Below are positions 1 through 6,996 of a stretch of DNA of 19,039 bases, piece by piece. A program made the translations under genes and the position numbers. The first letter of the stretch is position 1. Every line of letters starts with the position of its first letter. Under the pieces are notes generated by a model. That model searched no databases. It was given only the letters and a program-made list of their open reading frames with translations, and was not told the DNA's origin. The DNA is from CAKSQF01 sp964582375 (GTDB lineage: Bacteria > Bacillota > Clostridia > Oscillospirales > CAG-272), in NCBI GenBank assembly GCA_964582375.1, contig CAZORL010000030.1, positions 1 through 19,039 of the forward strand, written 5' to 3'.

Positions 1-46
1 CAAAAGGTCTACTTATTGACAGTGCCCTGCTTTTTTGAAGAAAGAC

Positions 47-646
47 TTATTTTATCTCGCGGACTCTGCGATAAAAGGTCGATAGACTATACCCGCACGC
101 ATCTGCGGCATCGCTTGCCGTGAAGTCCGGATCGGACTTCCACCGCAGGTATGCCGCATCAAAGATATCGTCCGCTTCCTTACGGGGGCGACCGAACCTG
201 CTGCCGTTTGCCTTGGCGGCGGCGATTCCCTGTGCCTGACGTTTTTTGATATTCTCGCGTTCATTTTGAGCGACAAATGATAATATCTGCAAAACGAGGT
301 CAGCGATGAACGTACCGATGAGATCCTTACCCTGTCTTGTATCGAGCAGCGGCATATCGATCACGCAGACATTTATACCGATATCCTTGGTGAGGATCTT
401 CCACTGAGAGAGGATCTCATCGTAATTTCTGCCGAGGCGATCGATACTCAGGACATAGAGAAGATCGTCCTTTTGAAGTATTTCGACCATTTTGGTATAC
501 TGCGGGCGGTTGAAATCTTTTCCCGATTGTTTATCCGAAAAAATATTCTCCGCGGGGACATTGTGAGCCTTCATTGCAACGAGCTGTCTTTCTTCATTTT
601 GGTCAGTGCTCGACACGCGAACATAGCCGTAAACATTGCCCGTCAT
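47..646 (-). CDS. Serine site-specific recombinase (resolvase/invertase family)
   Basis: Complete 199-residue small serine recombinase. The N-terminal catalytic domain begins GYVRVSS: R10 and S12 match the family's catalytic Arg and nucleophilic Ser. It continues with SDKQSGKDFNRP (about 38-48) and the DRLGR motif with R70 and R73, then the long connecting helix around QNERENIKKRQ (127-137). A GRPRK turn leads to a Hin-type helix-turn-helix (about 158-196, ending SLSTFYRRVREI). Enzymes of this family cut and rejoin DNA at paired sites through a Ser-DNA link, to resolve or invert segments. Start chosen because AAGGAGG lies 7-8 nt upstream of this ATG; a TATAAT box at 677-682 with a poor -35 is the likely promoter. 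No transposase or inverted-repeat cassette is visible, so it may be a solitary or mobile-element-derived enzyme whose context is cut by the window edge. Family very sure; target sites unknown. Confidence 0.93.
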   Translation of the reverse strand: MTGNVYGYVRVSSTDQNEERQLVAMKAHNVPAENIFSDKQSGKDFNRPQYTKMVEILQKDDLLYVLSIDRLGRNYDEILSQWKILTKDIGINVCVIDMPLLDTRQGKDLIGTFIADLVLQILSFVAQNERENIKKRQAQGIAAAKANGSRFGRPRKEADDIFDAAYLRWKSDPDFTASDAADACGYSLSTFYRRVREIK

Positions 647-657
647 TTGATTAACCT

Positions 658-713
658 CCTTGATCCATTCAAATACATTATACCATACGAAAAAGCAAAT
701 GTTGCGATCAAGG
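658..713. repeat. 8-bp inverted repeat flanking the recombinase promoter
   Basis: CCTTGATC at 658-665 is matched by GATCAAGG at 706-713, with arms 40 bp apart. The recombinase -10 box (677-682, TATAAT read on the minus strand) lies between them. The outer arm is upstream of the likely start point, so this is more a DNA-level symmetry than an RNA hairpin. It could be a recombinase binding or autoregulatory site, or chance. Confidence 0.3.
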
Positions 714-796
714 TCAAAATTTTAATGGATACGAAATGATTTTGTGTCAAGGTGAGGGAATATGCGCATGATTTGGTTTTTTCGGGTAATACGAGT

Positions 797-834
797 CAAA
801 AAAAGAAAAAATCCCCCTCTTTCGAGGACGGGAT
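797..834 (-). terminator. Intrinsic terminator of tRNA-Gly
   Basis: On the minus strand, a hairpin with a GAAA tetraloop (CCTC/GAGG core plus outer ATCC/GGAT pairs and a 2-nt bulge) is followed by TTTTTTCTTTTTTT. It starts 3 nt after the encoded CCA of the tRNA. Confidence 0.8.
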
Positions 835-837
835 CTT

Positions 838-911
838 TGGAGCAGGCGACGGGAATCGAACCCGCGTTGCCGGCTTGGGAAGCGGGTGCTCTGCCATTGA
901 GCTACGCCTGC
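838..911 (-). tRNA. tRNA-Gly (anticodon CCC)
   Basis: Cloverleaf on the minus strand: acceptor GCAGGCG/CGCCTGC, D-stem GCTC/GAGC, anticodon loop TTCCCAA giving anticodon CCC, T-arm with TTCGATT, discriminator U and an encoded CCA (838-840). The anticodon stem is CCCGC/GCCGG, which leaves a C-C mismatch at its middle pair (29-41); the other four pairs are G-C. It decodes GGG. The gene has its own consensus promoter and terminator, so it is transcribed alone. Confidence 0.93.
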
Positions 912-922
912 ACTGCTTCCAT

Positions 923-951
923 ATTATAGCAGTAAAATCGGCAATTGTCAA
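923..951 (-). promoter_or_regulatory. Sigma-A promoter of tRNA-Gly
   Basis: Minus strand: perfect TTGACA (946-951), 17-bp spacer, perfect TATAAT (923-928), ending 11 bp before the tRNA 5' end. Confidence 0.9.
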
Positions 952-969
952 TAGGTTCACGAAATTTTT

Positions 970-1269
970 TCATCGCCGCATCAATTTTTTTACGGGCGCG
1001 TGGGTATCGAGGATATTTTTGAGTGCCGCAATCGAGCTTGAGTGCGATCTTGCGACGACGGCGCGTGTTCCTTTGACCTCACCGATGGCGAAGCGCACCA
1101 TTTTATGCGAGACGGTATCGGTGAAGAGGACAAGGATATCGGGCGAACCGATCGAACGGAGTCCGTTCACGGTCTTTGGGTAAACTTAGGCTTTACAGTT
1201 ATACTCACTGCAGAGGTCTTTATAATGGCGGACCATACATTCATTTCCGCCAACGATCACTACGCTCAT
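970..1269 (-). pseudogene. DUF2325 protein gene interrupted by an in-frame stop
   Basis: Reading the minus strand from ATG at 1269 gives MSVVIVGGNECMVRHYKDL and onward, the typical DUF2325 beginning. After K26-A27 comes TAA (1186-1188) at codon 28. The same frame continues without a shift into VYPKTVNGLRSIGSP, then SHKMVRFA and ARSHSSSIAAL, also typical of the family, and ends at 970. Without the stop the product would be 99 residues, a full-length small DUF2325 protein. The ATG directly abuts the stop of the HMA gene (TAAATG), so it should be translationally coupled. A GTG at 1168-1170 could restart translation but would lack the N-terminal beta strand and glycine turn (VVIVGG). A single AAA-to-TAA change or a base-call error would explain it. 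DUF2325 function is not established to my knowledge. Confidence 0.82.
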
Positions 1270-1548
1270 TTAGTTTTGGTTCTCCTTTTCCGTAAGGTCG
1301 ATTAGTTTATAGCCGATAGCATCAAGAGCATCGGCAAGGGTATCTCTGCATATCGGCTCGATCGAGGTGATCTCGGCACTTCCCTTTCGATGGAACGATC
1401 TCACCTTTTTGACATTGCCGTCAAATGCACGTCGGATGGCATCGTTCACATGAACCTCGCACATGGAGCATGCCATACCGTCTATTCGGGCAATCGTTTT
1501 TATCGTTGCCGTCTTTTTCATCAATTTTATCATTAGATATGCGGTCAT
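1270..1548 (-). CDS. Heavy-metal-associated (HMA) domain protein
   Basis: A small protein of at most 92 residues with the HMA ferredoxin-like fold. After a short basic leader, IARIDGMACSMCEVHVNDAI carries the metal-binding M25-x-C27-x-x-C30 signature. A second half (KKVRSFHRKGSAEI ... LADALDAIGYKL) follows, as in copper-chaperone-type domains. Such proteins bind a soft metal ion (often Cu(I)) in the cytosol and pass it on; the metal here is not shown by sequence. Start is uncertain: ATG codons occur at 1548, 1533 (MIKLMKK) and 1521 (MKKTATI), and the only purine-rich stretch (AGAGGATGA) overlaps or precedes the first two, so 1533 is a good alternative. It is first in a two-gene unit with the DUF2325 gene and lies behind a strong promoter with a palindromic operator, which suggests metal-responsive control (inference). 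Confidence 0.85.
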   Translation of the reverse strand: MTAYLMIKLMKKTATIKTIARIDGMACSMCEVHVNDAIRRAFDGNVKKVRSFHRKGSAEITSIEPICRDTLADALDAIGYKLIDLTEKENQN

Positions 1549-1562
1549 CCTCTTGTACTTTG

Positions 1563-1580
1563 AGTTAGTTTTGACTAACT
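1563..1580. promoter_or_regulatory. Palindromic operator of the HMA-DUF2325 unit
   Basis: AGTTAGT-TTTG-ACTAACT is a perfect 7-bp inverted repeat with a 4-bp centre. It lies 7 bp downstream of the -10 box, at about +1 to +18, where a bound repressor would block transcription. The TTAG...CTAA half-sites resemble those of DtxR/IdeR/MntR-type metal regulators (family knowledge; assignment inferred). Confidence 0.65.
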
Positions 1581-1587
1581 TGGGTGT

Positions 1588-1616
1588 ATTATACTATATT
1601 TTCGATCGTTTGTCAA
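1588..1616 (-). promoter_or_regulatory. Consensus promoter of the HMA-DUF2325 unit
   Basis: Minus strand: perfect TTGACA (1611-1616), 17-bp spacer, perfect TATAAT (1588-1593). It lies between the GH31 terminator and the palindromic operator. Confidence 0.9.
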
Positions 1617-1639
1617 GAGGGGGAGGGCGAAAAAACGAA

Positions 1640-1677
1640 AAAATTTTGCGACAGCAGCCGGACTGTCGCAAAATTTT
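1640..1677 (-). terminator. Intrinsic terminator after the GH31 gene
   Basis: A 15-bp perfect stem (AAAATTTTGCGACAG and its complement, 1640-1654 and 1663-1677) with an 8-nt loop, 5 bp past the GH31 stop. The A/T-rich ends supply a U-tract on the minus strand. Confidence 0.85.
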
Positions 1678-1682
1678 GGGGG

Positions 1683-3245
1683 TCAAACACGTTTGAACCA
1701 AAGGAGTTTATCGAGAGGTGACGGGAGGGTCGCCGTTGATCTGCCATCGTAGATACTGCCGTCCGGAGATTGCCATCTGCCGCTCGGGAAGGTGACGACC
1801 CGTTCGTCAGTGCCCTTGGTAACTGTTGGGCAGACAAGGATATCGTCTCCGAGCAGAAACTGATCGGTGATCTCGGCAAAGCCCTGATGAGGATCGACAT
1901 ATTCGAGACATCTGGCGATCGGCTCGCCGCTTTCGGTTGCGGCATCGGCAAGATCGATGATGATATCCGACATTTGTTTATGCAGGTGAACCGCATCCGA
2001 GACGAGGGCGGCATTTTCTTTTGAGAGGGCGTTCCAAGGTGCCCACGAGAGCTGTATCATCGGGCAAAGTGCCGACGCCTGCGCCATACGGACGAAGAGT
2101 TCCTCATCAGTATTGAAATCGGGACGAGCATTAAAGCTCCACTCGCCTCCGCCGACCATATCGGGGCAGATGAATGGGTAGCCCATAAGTCCTTGAAGAA
2201 GGACGCTCGGGACAAGGGTATTGAGTCCGTCGCCGTCCCAGCGATGGCGTCTGTCGCAGAGGCGTCCGATCATGGATCGACCGCCGCCGTTGAAGGTATC
2301 TTTATATTCATGGAAGCGATACCGTGCACCGAAATCGTTCCATGCACGATTGAGAGCGGCGGGATCCATATCATCGCGCGGAGTGCCGTTCACGACACCT
2401 TGCGGATTATACATCCCATACGAGCCGCCGTCAAACTTAAAACCATCGACGCCGAAATCTTTGACGAGTTTGTCAAGTCTTGAGCCCATGAATTCGCGGT
2501 CGCACTTTTTACGGAAATCGAGGATGGCGGAAAAGCCGTTCCACCAGCTGACAAGTGCGGGCTGACCCTCCTTATTACGCAAAAAGAGACGTTCGGAATC
2601 GGGCGTATCCGCAGGGATACCAAGTCTTGTAGCCTTAATGAAGCCGAGTCCGTCGGGGGTCACGAGAGGGGTCACCCAGAGCATAACAACAAAGCCTGCC
2701 GAGTGAAGTTCGTCGATCATCGCCTTGGGGTCGGGAAATTTCGCACGGTCAAATTCCCAAAGTCCGTATCTTGTATGCCAGCCCTCATCGATTATGAATA
2801 TTCCCGGTTCGAATCCGTGATCGAGCAGGGCGTGTGCATATTTGAGGACGCCCTCCTGTGTCGGGTCATAGGTATATTCCATCCATGTATTATACTGAGC
2901 CGTTTTGAAAAATTCGTGCGGCAGTTTTTTGCCCTCGAAGGGAAAATATTTTCTCATTGCACCGAGGTAGGCATCTTTCAGTGTCTCGCCCTCGTGCGTC
3001 AGCTCAAAATCCTCGCCCTCGAAGCAGAGCGATGCATTTTCGACAAACACCTTAAATGGTGCGCTCGAATGCACGCACCGCCCCATATTTGAAATGAAGA
3101 CAGTGGTCATCTGATTGGGCGGGCCTTTGCGAAAATCGCGACAGTAATTACTCTTTGCGGAAAGGGGCATTTCGTTTCCGTAATTGGTAGAGCCTCCCCA
3201 AAAGTATTCATCGGGGAGAAAAGGGACAGAAAAAAACATGGTCAT
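1683..3245 (-). CDS. Glycoside hydrolase family 31 (MYORG/YihQ-like branch)
   Basis: A 520-residue protein matching the GH31 (alpha/beta)8 barrel and C-terminal part. Visible blocks are QYNTWMEYTYDPTQ (about 117-130), GIFIIDEGW (148-156), FPDPKAMIDELHSAGFVVMLW (170-190), the nucleophile strand VDGFKFDGGS with D272, and a CDRRHRW-DGDG segment (about 330-339) whose D331 is the likely acid/base. Family members hydrolyse alpha-glycosides with retention. KFDGG, rather than the WxDMNE of classical alpha-glucosidases, places it near MYORG/YihQ-type enzymes, so alpha-galactoside or another unusual substrate is possible. There is no signal peptide, so it should act in the cytosol on imported sugar. 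Start at 3245 because GAGGAGG lies 4 nt upstream; ATG 3239 is an alternative. No transporter lies beside it; a truncated response regulator is upstream and a terminator follows. The N-terminal beta-sandwich (about 1-105) looks shorter than usual for the family. Confidence 0.88.
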   Translation of the reverse strand: MTMFFSVPFLPDEYFWGGSTNYGNEMPLSAKSNYCRDFRKGPPNQMTTVFISNMGRCVHSSAPFKVFVENASLCFEGEDFELTHEGETLKDAYLGAMRKYFPFEGKKLPHEFFKTAQYNTWMEYTYDPTQEGVLKYAHALLDHGFEPGIFIIDEGWHTRYGLWEFDRAKFPDPKAMIDELHSAGFVVMLWVTPLVTPDGLGFIKATRLGIPADTPDSERLFLRNKEGQPALVSWWNGFSAILDFRKKCDREFMGSRLDKLVKDFGVDGFKFDGGSYGMYNPQGVVNGTPRDDMDPAALNRAWNDFGARYRFHEYKDTFNGGGRSMIGRLCDRRHRWDGDGLNTLVPSVLLQGLMGYPFICPDMVGGGEWSFNARPDFNTDEELFVRMAQASALCPMIQLSWAPWNALSKENAALVSDAVHLHKQMSDIIIDLADAATESGEPIARCLEYVDPHQGFAEITDQFLLGDDILVCPTVTKGTDERVVTFPSGRWQSPDGSIYDGRSTATLPSPLDKLLWFKRV

Positions 3246-3309
3246 TAAACCTCCTCGCATTGCCTTACATAGTCTTATATATTCTTATATGTTACGAAAG
3301 GGTGGGCAT

Positions 3310-3630
3310 TCAGATGACGCCCTTATAAAATCTGACGGTAAACACGGCACCGAGATCAAATCTGCAGACGATGCTCCATTCATCGCCCGATGCGGTAAGA
3401 AATATGACCGGAATGCCGTATTTCTCTTTTGCACCCGAGCAGATCGAAAAGCCGTTACCGTCGGAGTGTGATATATCAAGGAGCAAAAGATCGTACCTTT
3501 CTTTTTCGAGTGCGGCGAACGTCTCGGACTGTCCGCATGCGTGATCGACCGAAAAGCCCTCGGGTGTCAATAGCTCGACAAGTCCGTTGACTATCCCCGT
3601 ATCGTCCTCGACAAGCAGTATTTTGTTCAT
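3310..3630 (-). pseudogene. Truncated response regulator (receiver domain fragment)
   Basis: The 106-residue reading frame starts as a clear receiver domain: MNKILLVEDD with the acidic pair D9-D10, LLLLD with phospho-acceptor D52, and VIFLTASGDEW with T79. The sequence is typical as far as FDLGA (about 91-95), but the expected DDY-x-x-KPF block with its invariant Lys is missing. Instead an unrelated tail (VFTVRFYKGVI) leads to a stop. None of the three minus-strand frames after this point encodes KPF or an output domain, so this is a deletion or rearrangement rather than a simple frameshift. It retains a perfect promoter and a plausible start (CGGAG 10 nt upstream), so it may still be expressed. 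No histidine kinase is nearby. Most likely a decaying OmpR-type regulator gene. Confidence 0.75.
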
Positions 3631-3667
3631 TTTCGAACATCTCCGACCATATACCCATCACGATTTT

Positions 3668-3696
3668 ATTATACACATCAGTCCGCCGAATGTCAA
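3668..3696 (-). promoter_or_regulatory. Consensus promoter of the truncated response regulator
   Basis: Minus strand: perfect TTGACA (3691-3696), 17-bp spacer, perfect TATAAT (3668-3673), 38 bp before the ATG. It is the only clear promoter upstream of the GH31 gene, so it may drive both. Confidence 0.85.
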
Positions 3697-3726
3697 TAGC
3701 GTCGAGAAAGAGTTCACCGAAAATTA

Positions 3727-3766
3727 AACAGTGAACCGCCGAAGGGCACATTGGCGGTTCACTGTT
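3727..3766 (-). terminator. Strong intrinsic terminator after the YfhO gene
   Basis: A perfect 14-bp stem, AACAGTGAACCGCC (3727-3740) with its complement (3753-3766) around a 12-nt loop, 7 bp past the YfhO stop. The minus-strand tail is TTAATTTTC. Confidence 0.85.
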
Positions 3767-3773
3767 TTGGAAT

Positions 3774-6740
3774 TTATTCTTCTGGTGGCGGTGTGCCGTC
3801 CGATCTCTCGATCAGTGCGTTATAATTCGCCTCATTTTCGGCAACCTCTTCAGCCTCACGCTCTGCCAGCTCGTTTTCAAACGCCAAGCGTTTGTCGGGA
3901 AGATCGGGCTGTATGAACTTTTTATCAACATAGCAAAGCACGAAGAATGCTGCCGCGCCGATAAAGGTAAACACAAATCCGTAGACCATATAATCCGATC
4001 TGTATACGAATTTGAGGGTATGTTCACCCGGTGTGATGTCAAATGCGATAAGTCCGCCGAGCGTTTTGTCGATCGCGACACGCTTGCCGTCAACATAGAT
4101 CTGCCAACCCTCGTCGTAGGGGATGGTGGTGAACATGACATCGTCGCCCTCGGGAACGGTAACACTGCCGCCTATATTCGACTCGCTGAACTTTTTGTTT
4201 ATCGACATGTTGCCCACAGACAGTCTTGCCATTACATTCTCGAACAGTTCACTGTCAAGGTAGTAGAATACGCCCGGTTCTTGCATCAGATAGAAGACAT
4301 CAGAATCGTTATTTATCTCTACCGAAAGCGTGCTTGTACCGCCCGCATAATGATTGCCGAGCGACTGTATGCAATCGCTTTCATAATCGAAGAAGGTGCC
4401 GCTCGTCGTACCCGAATAGGTCGATCTGAAGGTCCAATCGACCTTGCGCGGATAATTCGAGCAGAAGAAGAAATAGACGCTCGAACCGTCAACATAGTCC
4501 TCGGGATAGTCAAGTGAGAACTGCAGTTTTCCGGACGATGTTTTGGGCGAGTAGAAGTAATAAGGCACGCCGATCGTGACCTCGTTTCCGTCCTCGTCAA
4601 GGACGGGTCTGCCGTCTTTGTCAAGCTTTGTTTCATATGCAGGACCGCTGTACGTGCATTCCACACTTCTGAGGGTAAGAGTATACGGGATCTCCTTGAA
4701 GACCTCGACCGGCTCATCCTCGCCGAGGAGTGCGGTGACGATCGCATTCATCGTGACAAACGGAGACGCATATTCGTTGATATCCGAAATATCAAGATCC
4801 TTGATCGCCGAATTTCCACTGTAGGCAAGAGAGAGTGCGTAACTGTTAAGATAAGTTATAAGCTTATTCTGATCGTCGCGGAGATATTCGGAGTAGAGTC
4901 CGCTGACCGAGTTTTCCTCGCTCTTGTCGTAGATGATATACTTAAGCCCGAGAAGGCTGTCGCTGACCGGTGTTCCTCCCGCATATTTCGTCCAATGCGA
5001 TGCGGCGGCATAGCCCATTCGATTCAGATATTTGATCGTTGCCGCATTTAGTGTTGAGGTCGAGTTGGACAGACCGCGCATATTGAGTGCCATATTATCG
5101 CACACGTTGCGGAAGACCGTTTTTTCCATGCGGTAAAAGCTCTTATCGTTTTTCTGCACGGCGGTGACGCTCGGAGAAAGTCTGTTCATGTAGTCAACAT
5201 AGCTGTCCCTTGTTGAATACACGACATCAATATTTTCGGACACGACGGTATGGATGCTGAGTCCGAACAGTTCAAGGCAGGTAACGGTGGCAAGCCCTAT
5301 ATACGCACCTGTCGTGGCAATCTTCTTACAATTATTATGATTCAGAATGCCGAGAGCCGATACGGCGGCGATAAGGCAGACGATCGATATCCAAATACAG
5401 AGGAAGTCGTCGATATGCTCATATTTTTGGGCTTGCACGAGCATTATAAGAATGAGCACTCCGCCACCCGAGCCTATGATGCAAGGCAAGCTGATCTCGC
5501 CTATGTGTTCAAGTGCGCGTGCACAGTAGGTTATAACCAGGAAGATAAAAATGAAGCTATAGCGATAATTCAGCCAGTTGGGGCGTTGGAAACCATGGAA
5601 AACAAGATCGGTGATCGAATTTTCCATGAAAAGGATCATCAGAGCGAGCATTATCGCGCCGCCGATCTTTTCACGAGGGGCTATCTTTTTGCTTGCGAAA
5701 AAGATCGGAAGGAGCACGAGTGCAAGCATTCCGCAATAGACAAACGGCAGTCCCTCAGGGCGAACGGTATCATATGCACCCGGGAGCATCTGTGCAAAGA
5801 ATTGCAGCAGATCAAACTGCGAGGCAAGTTTCCATTCGGGATCGGAGAAGGTCGTTTTGCCCATCGTCAGCGAATAATAGGTCGGAAGGATTATTATGCA
5901 GGCGCAGAGCACGGCGATCGCCGAGGCGAGTGCCATGCGTCCGAGAGATTTGGAAAAATGATATTTTTCGCCGTAATAGTTGTTGTCGCCGTATTTTACA
6001 TTGCAAGAGAAATAATAATAGAAGAAATAAAACACCAAGAACAGACAGACCATGTAACCTATATAGAAGGTCGAGGTCAGCGTCAAGGCAAGACAAACGG
6101 TATAAAGCTTGAAATTTCCCTTTTTGATCAGCTGTTCACAGCCGTAAAGGGTGAGCGGCAGGAGCATCAGCGCATCGATCCACATTGTGTTATGCGCATA
6201 CGCGATCATATAGGACGAGAGCGCATACATGGTGGACATCGTGACGATACCGATATTATTCAGCGTCGGGCAGTGTTTTTTCAGGTAAAAAGACATCGTG
6301 CCGCCGCTTATACCGCACTTGAGAAGTATTATGAGAAGAAGAGCCTCGGTGATATGATCGGACGAGAAAAACCCGACGAGATAAGAGAGCGGCGAGGCAA
6401 GATAATAGGCGTAAATACCGATAAATTCGCCGCCGAGCGATCGCGCCCAAGAATAGAAAAAGGACGCATCACCGCGCATGATATGGTGAAGTGCCTCAAA
6501 GAAATAGACATACTGACCGTTCAGATCGAGCACGAGCACCGATCCGTTGCCGAACGGGTAGACCTGCTCGCTTATGATGTACACGAGCCAAAAAATGACC
6601 ACGGGAACCAAAAAACCGCAACCGACAGTGCCGTATTTTTCGCAAAGAGAATTAAATCTGAGCTTAAACGCATTGAAATACACGCGCGGTTCTATCTTTG
6701 CTTTGCCGCCGCTTTTGTTTTTGCTTTCAAAATTATTCAT
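3774..6740 (-). CDS. YfhO-family polytopic membrane protein
   Basis: A 988-residue protein. A short basic cytosolic leader precedes a first membrane span (about 39-57), then the family-typical segment with FGNGSVLVLDLNGQYVYFF. About a dozen further hydrophobic spans follow in the N-terminal half. A large, Tyr/Ser-rich extracellular part ends in a last span (about 917-938) and a Glu/Ala-rich charged cytosolic tail (940-988). YfhO proteins belong to the GT-C-like membrane glycosyltransferase group; in Gram-positives they are linked to glycosylation of lipoteichoic acid or other surface polymers (family knowledge). The substrate here is inferred only. Start at 6740 because the ATG follows the DUF951 stop by one base (TGAAATG) with AAAGGAAAG upstream; an ATG at 6776 would overlap the neighbour and lacks a ribosome site. 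Last gene of the lipoprotein-DUF951-YfhO operon. Confidence 0.9.
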   Translation of the reverse strand: MNNFESKNKSGGKAKIEPRVYFNAFKLRFNSLCEKYGTVGCGFLVPVVIFWLVYIISEQVYPFGNGSVLVLDLNGQYVYFFEALHHIMRGDASFFYSWARSLGGEFIGIYAYYLASPLSYLVGFFSSDHITEALLLIILLKCGISGGTMSFYLKKHCPTLNNIGIVTMSTMYALSSYMIAYAHNTMWIDALMLLPLTLYGCEQLIKKGNFKLYTVCLALTLTSTFYIGYMVCLFLVFYFFYYYFSCNVKYGDNNYYGEKYHFSKSLGRMALASAIAVLCACIIILPTYYSLTMGKTTFSDPEWKLASQFDLLQFFAQMLPGAYDTVRPEGLPFVYCGMLALVLLPIFFASKKIAPREKIGGAIMLALMILFMENSITDLVFHGFQRPNWLNYRYSFIFIFLVITYCARALEHIGEISLPCIIGSGGGVLILIMLVQAQKYEHIDDFLCIWISIVCLIAAVSALGILNHNNCKKIATTGAYIGLATVTCLELFGLSIHTVVSENIDVVYSTRDSYVDYMNRLSPSVTAVQKNDKSFYRMEKTVFRNVCDNMALNMRGLSNSTSTLNAATIKYLNRMGYAAASHWTKYAGGTPVSDSLLGLKYIIYDKSEENSVSGLYSEYLRDDQNKLITYLNSYALSLAYSGNSAIKDLDISDINEYASPFVTMNAIVTALLGEDEPVEVFKEIPYTLTLRSVECTYSGPAYETKLDKDGRPVLDEDGNEVTIGVPYYFYSPKTSSGKLQFSLDYPEDYVDGSSVYFFFCSNYPRKVDWTFRSTYSGTTSGTFFDYESDCIQSLGNHYAGGTSTLSVEINNDSDVFYLMQEPGVFYYLDSELFENVMARLSVGNMSINKKFSESNIGGSVTVPEGDDVMFTTIPYDEGWQIYVDGKRVAIDKTLGGLIAFDITPGEHTLKFVYRSDYMVYGFVFTFIGAAAFFVLCYVDKKFIQPDLPDKRLAFENELAEREAEEVAENEANYNALIERSDGTPPPEE

Positions 6741-6741
6741 T

Positions 6742-6996
6742 TCAATTACTTTCCTTTTCACTTTGACATTGTTCATTGCTCGAGCGAACCGATCGGATGC
6801 TCTTTTCGAGTTTGACGCGCGGGAGAGTCATGTCGCGACCGCAACCGACGCAGACAACTCTGACATCCGAACCGACACGCTTTACCGACAGCTCGGTACT
6901 TCCGCAGGGATGCGGTTTTTTCATGACAAGCGTGTCTCCGCATGAAAATCTTTTAATTTCAGCCAAAACGCCATCTCCAATCACACCGCAGCTCAT
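6742..6996 (-). CDS. DUF951 family protein
   Basis: An 84-residue protein whose core matches DUF951: GDTLVMKKPHPCGS (about 20-33), then VKRVGSDVRVVCVGCGRDMTLPR (about 38-60). Three cysteines (C31, C49, C52) in a PHPCG...CxxC arrangement suggest a small metal-binding beta fold. Members are about 60-70 residues long, conserved in Firmicutes and without an established role. The ATG at 6996 overlaps the stop of the lipoprotein gene by one base (TGATG), which suggests coupled translation. However, an in-frame TTG at 6966 (start of LAEIKRF) has TTGGAG 8 nt upstream and would give the usual family length, so the first ten residues may not be made. C-terminal residues 61-84 (KLEKSIRSVRSS and on) are polar and poorly conserved. 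It lies between a lipoprotein and YfhO in one operon. Confidence 0.88.
   Translation of the reverse strand: MSCGVIGDGVLAEIKRFSCGDTLVMKKPHPCGSTELSVKRVGSDVRVVCVGCGRDMTLPRVKLEKSIRSVRSSNEQCQSEKESN

Noticed and set aside
752..1183. 143-codon plus-strand open frame over the tRNA-Gly
   Set aside because: It covers the tRNA, its promoter and terminator and the DUF2325 remnant in antisense.
1186..1188. Programmed recoding of the DUF2325 stop
   Set aside because: The codon is TAA, not the TGA used for selenocysteine, and I saw no recoding structure; mutation or base error is simpler.
3285..3479. Frameshift rescue of the response regulator
   Set aside because: The alternative frame (ending CPPFRNI) gives no KPF motif or output domain, so a single-base indel does not restore the protein.
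5250..6815. 521-codon plus-strand open frame inside the YfhO gene
   Set aside because: Antisense to the hydrophobic half of YfhO; its charged, low-complexity translation is what reverse-reading membrane codons gives. No ribosome site.
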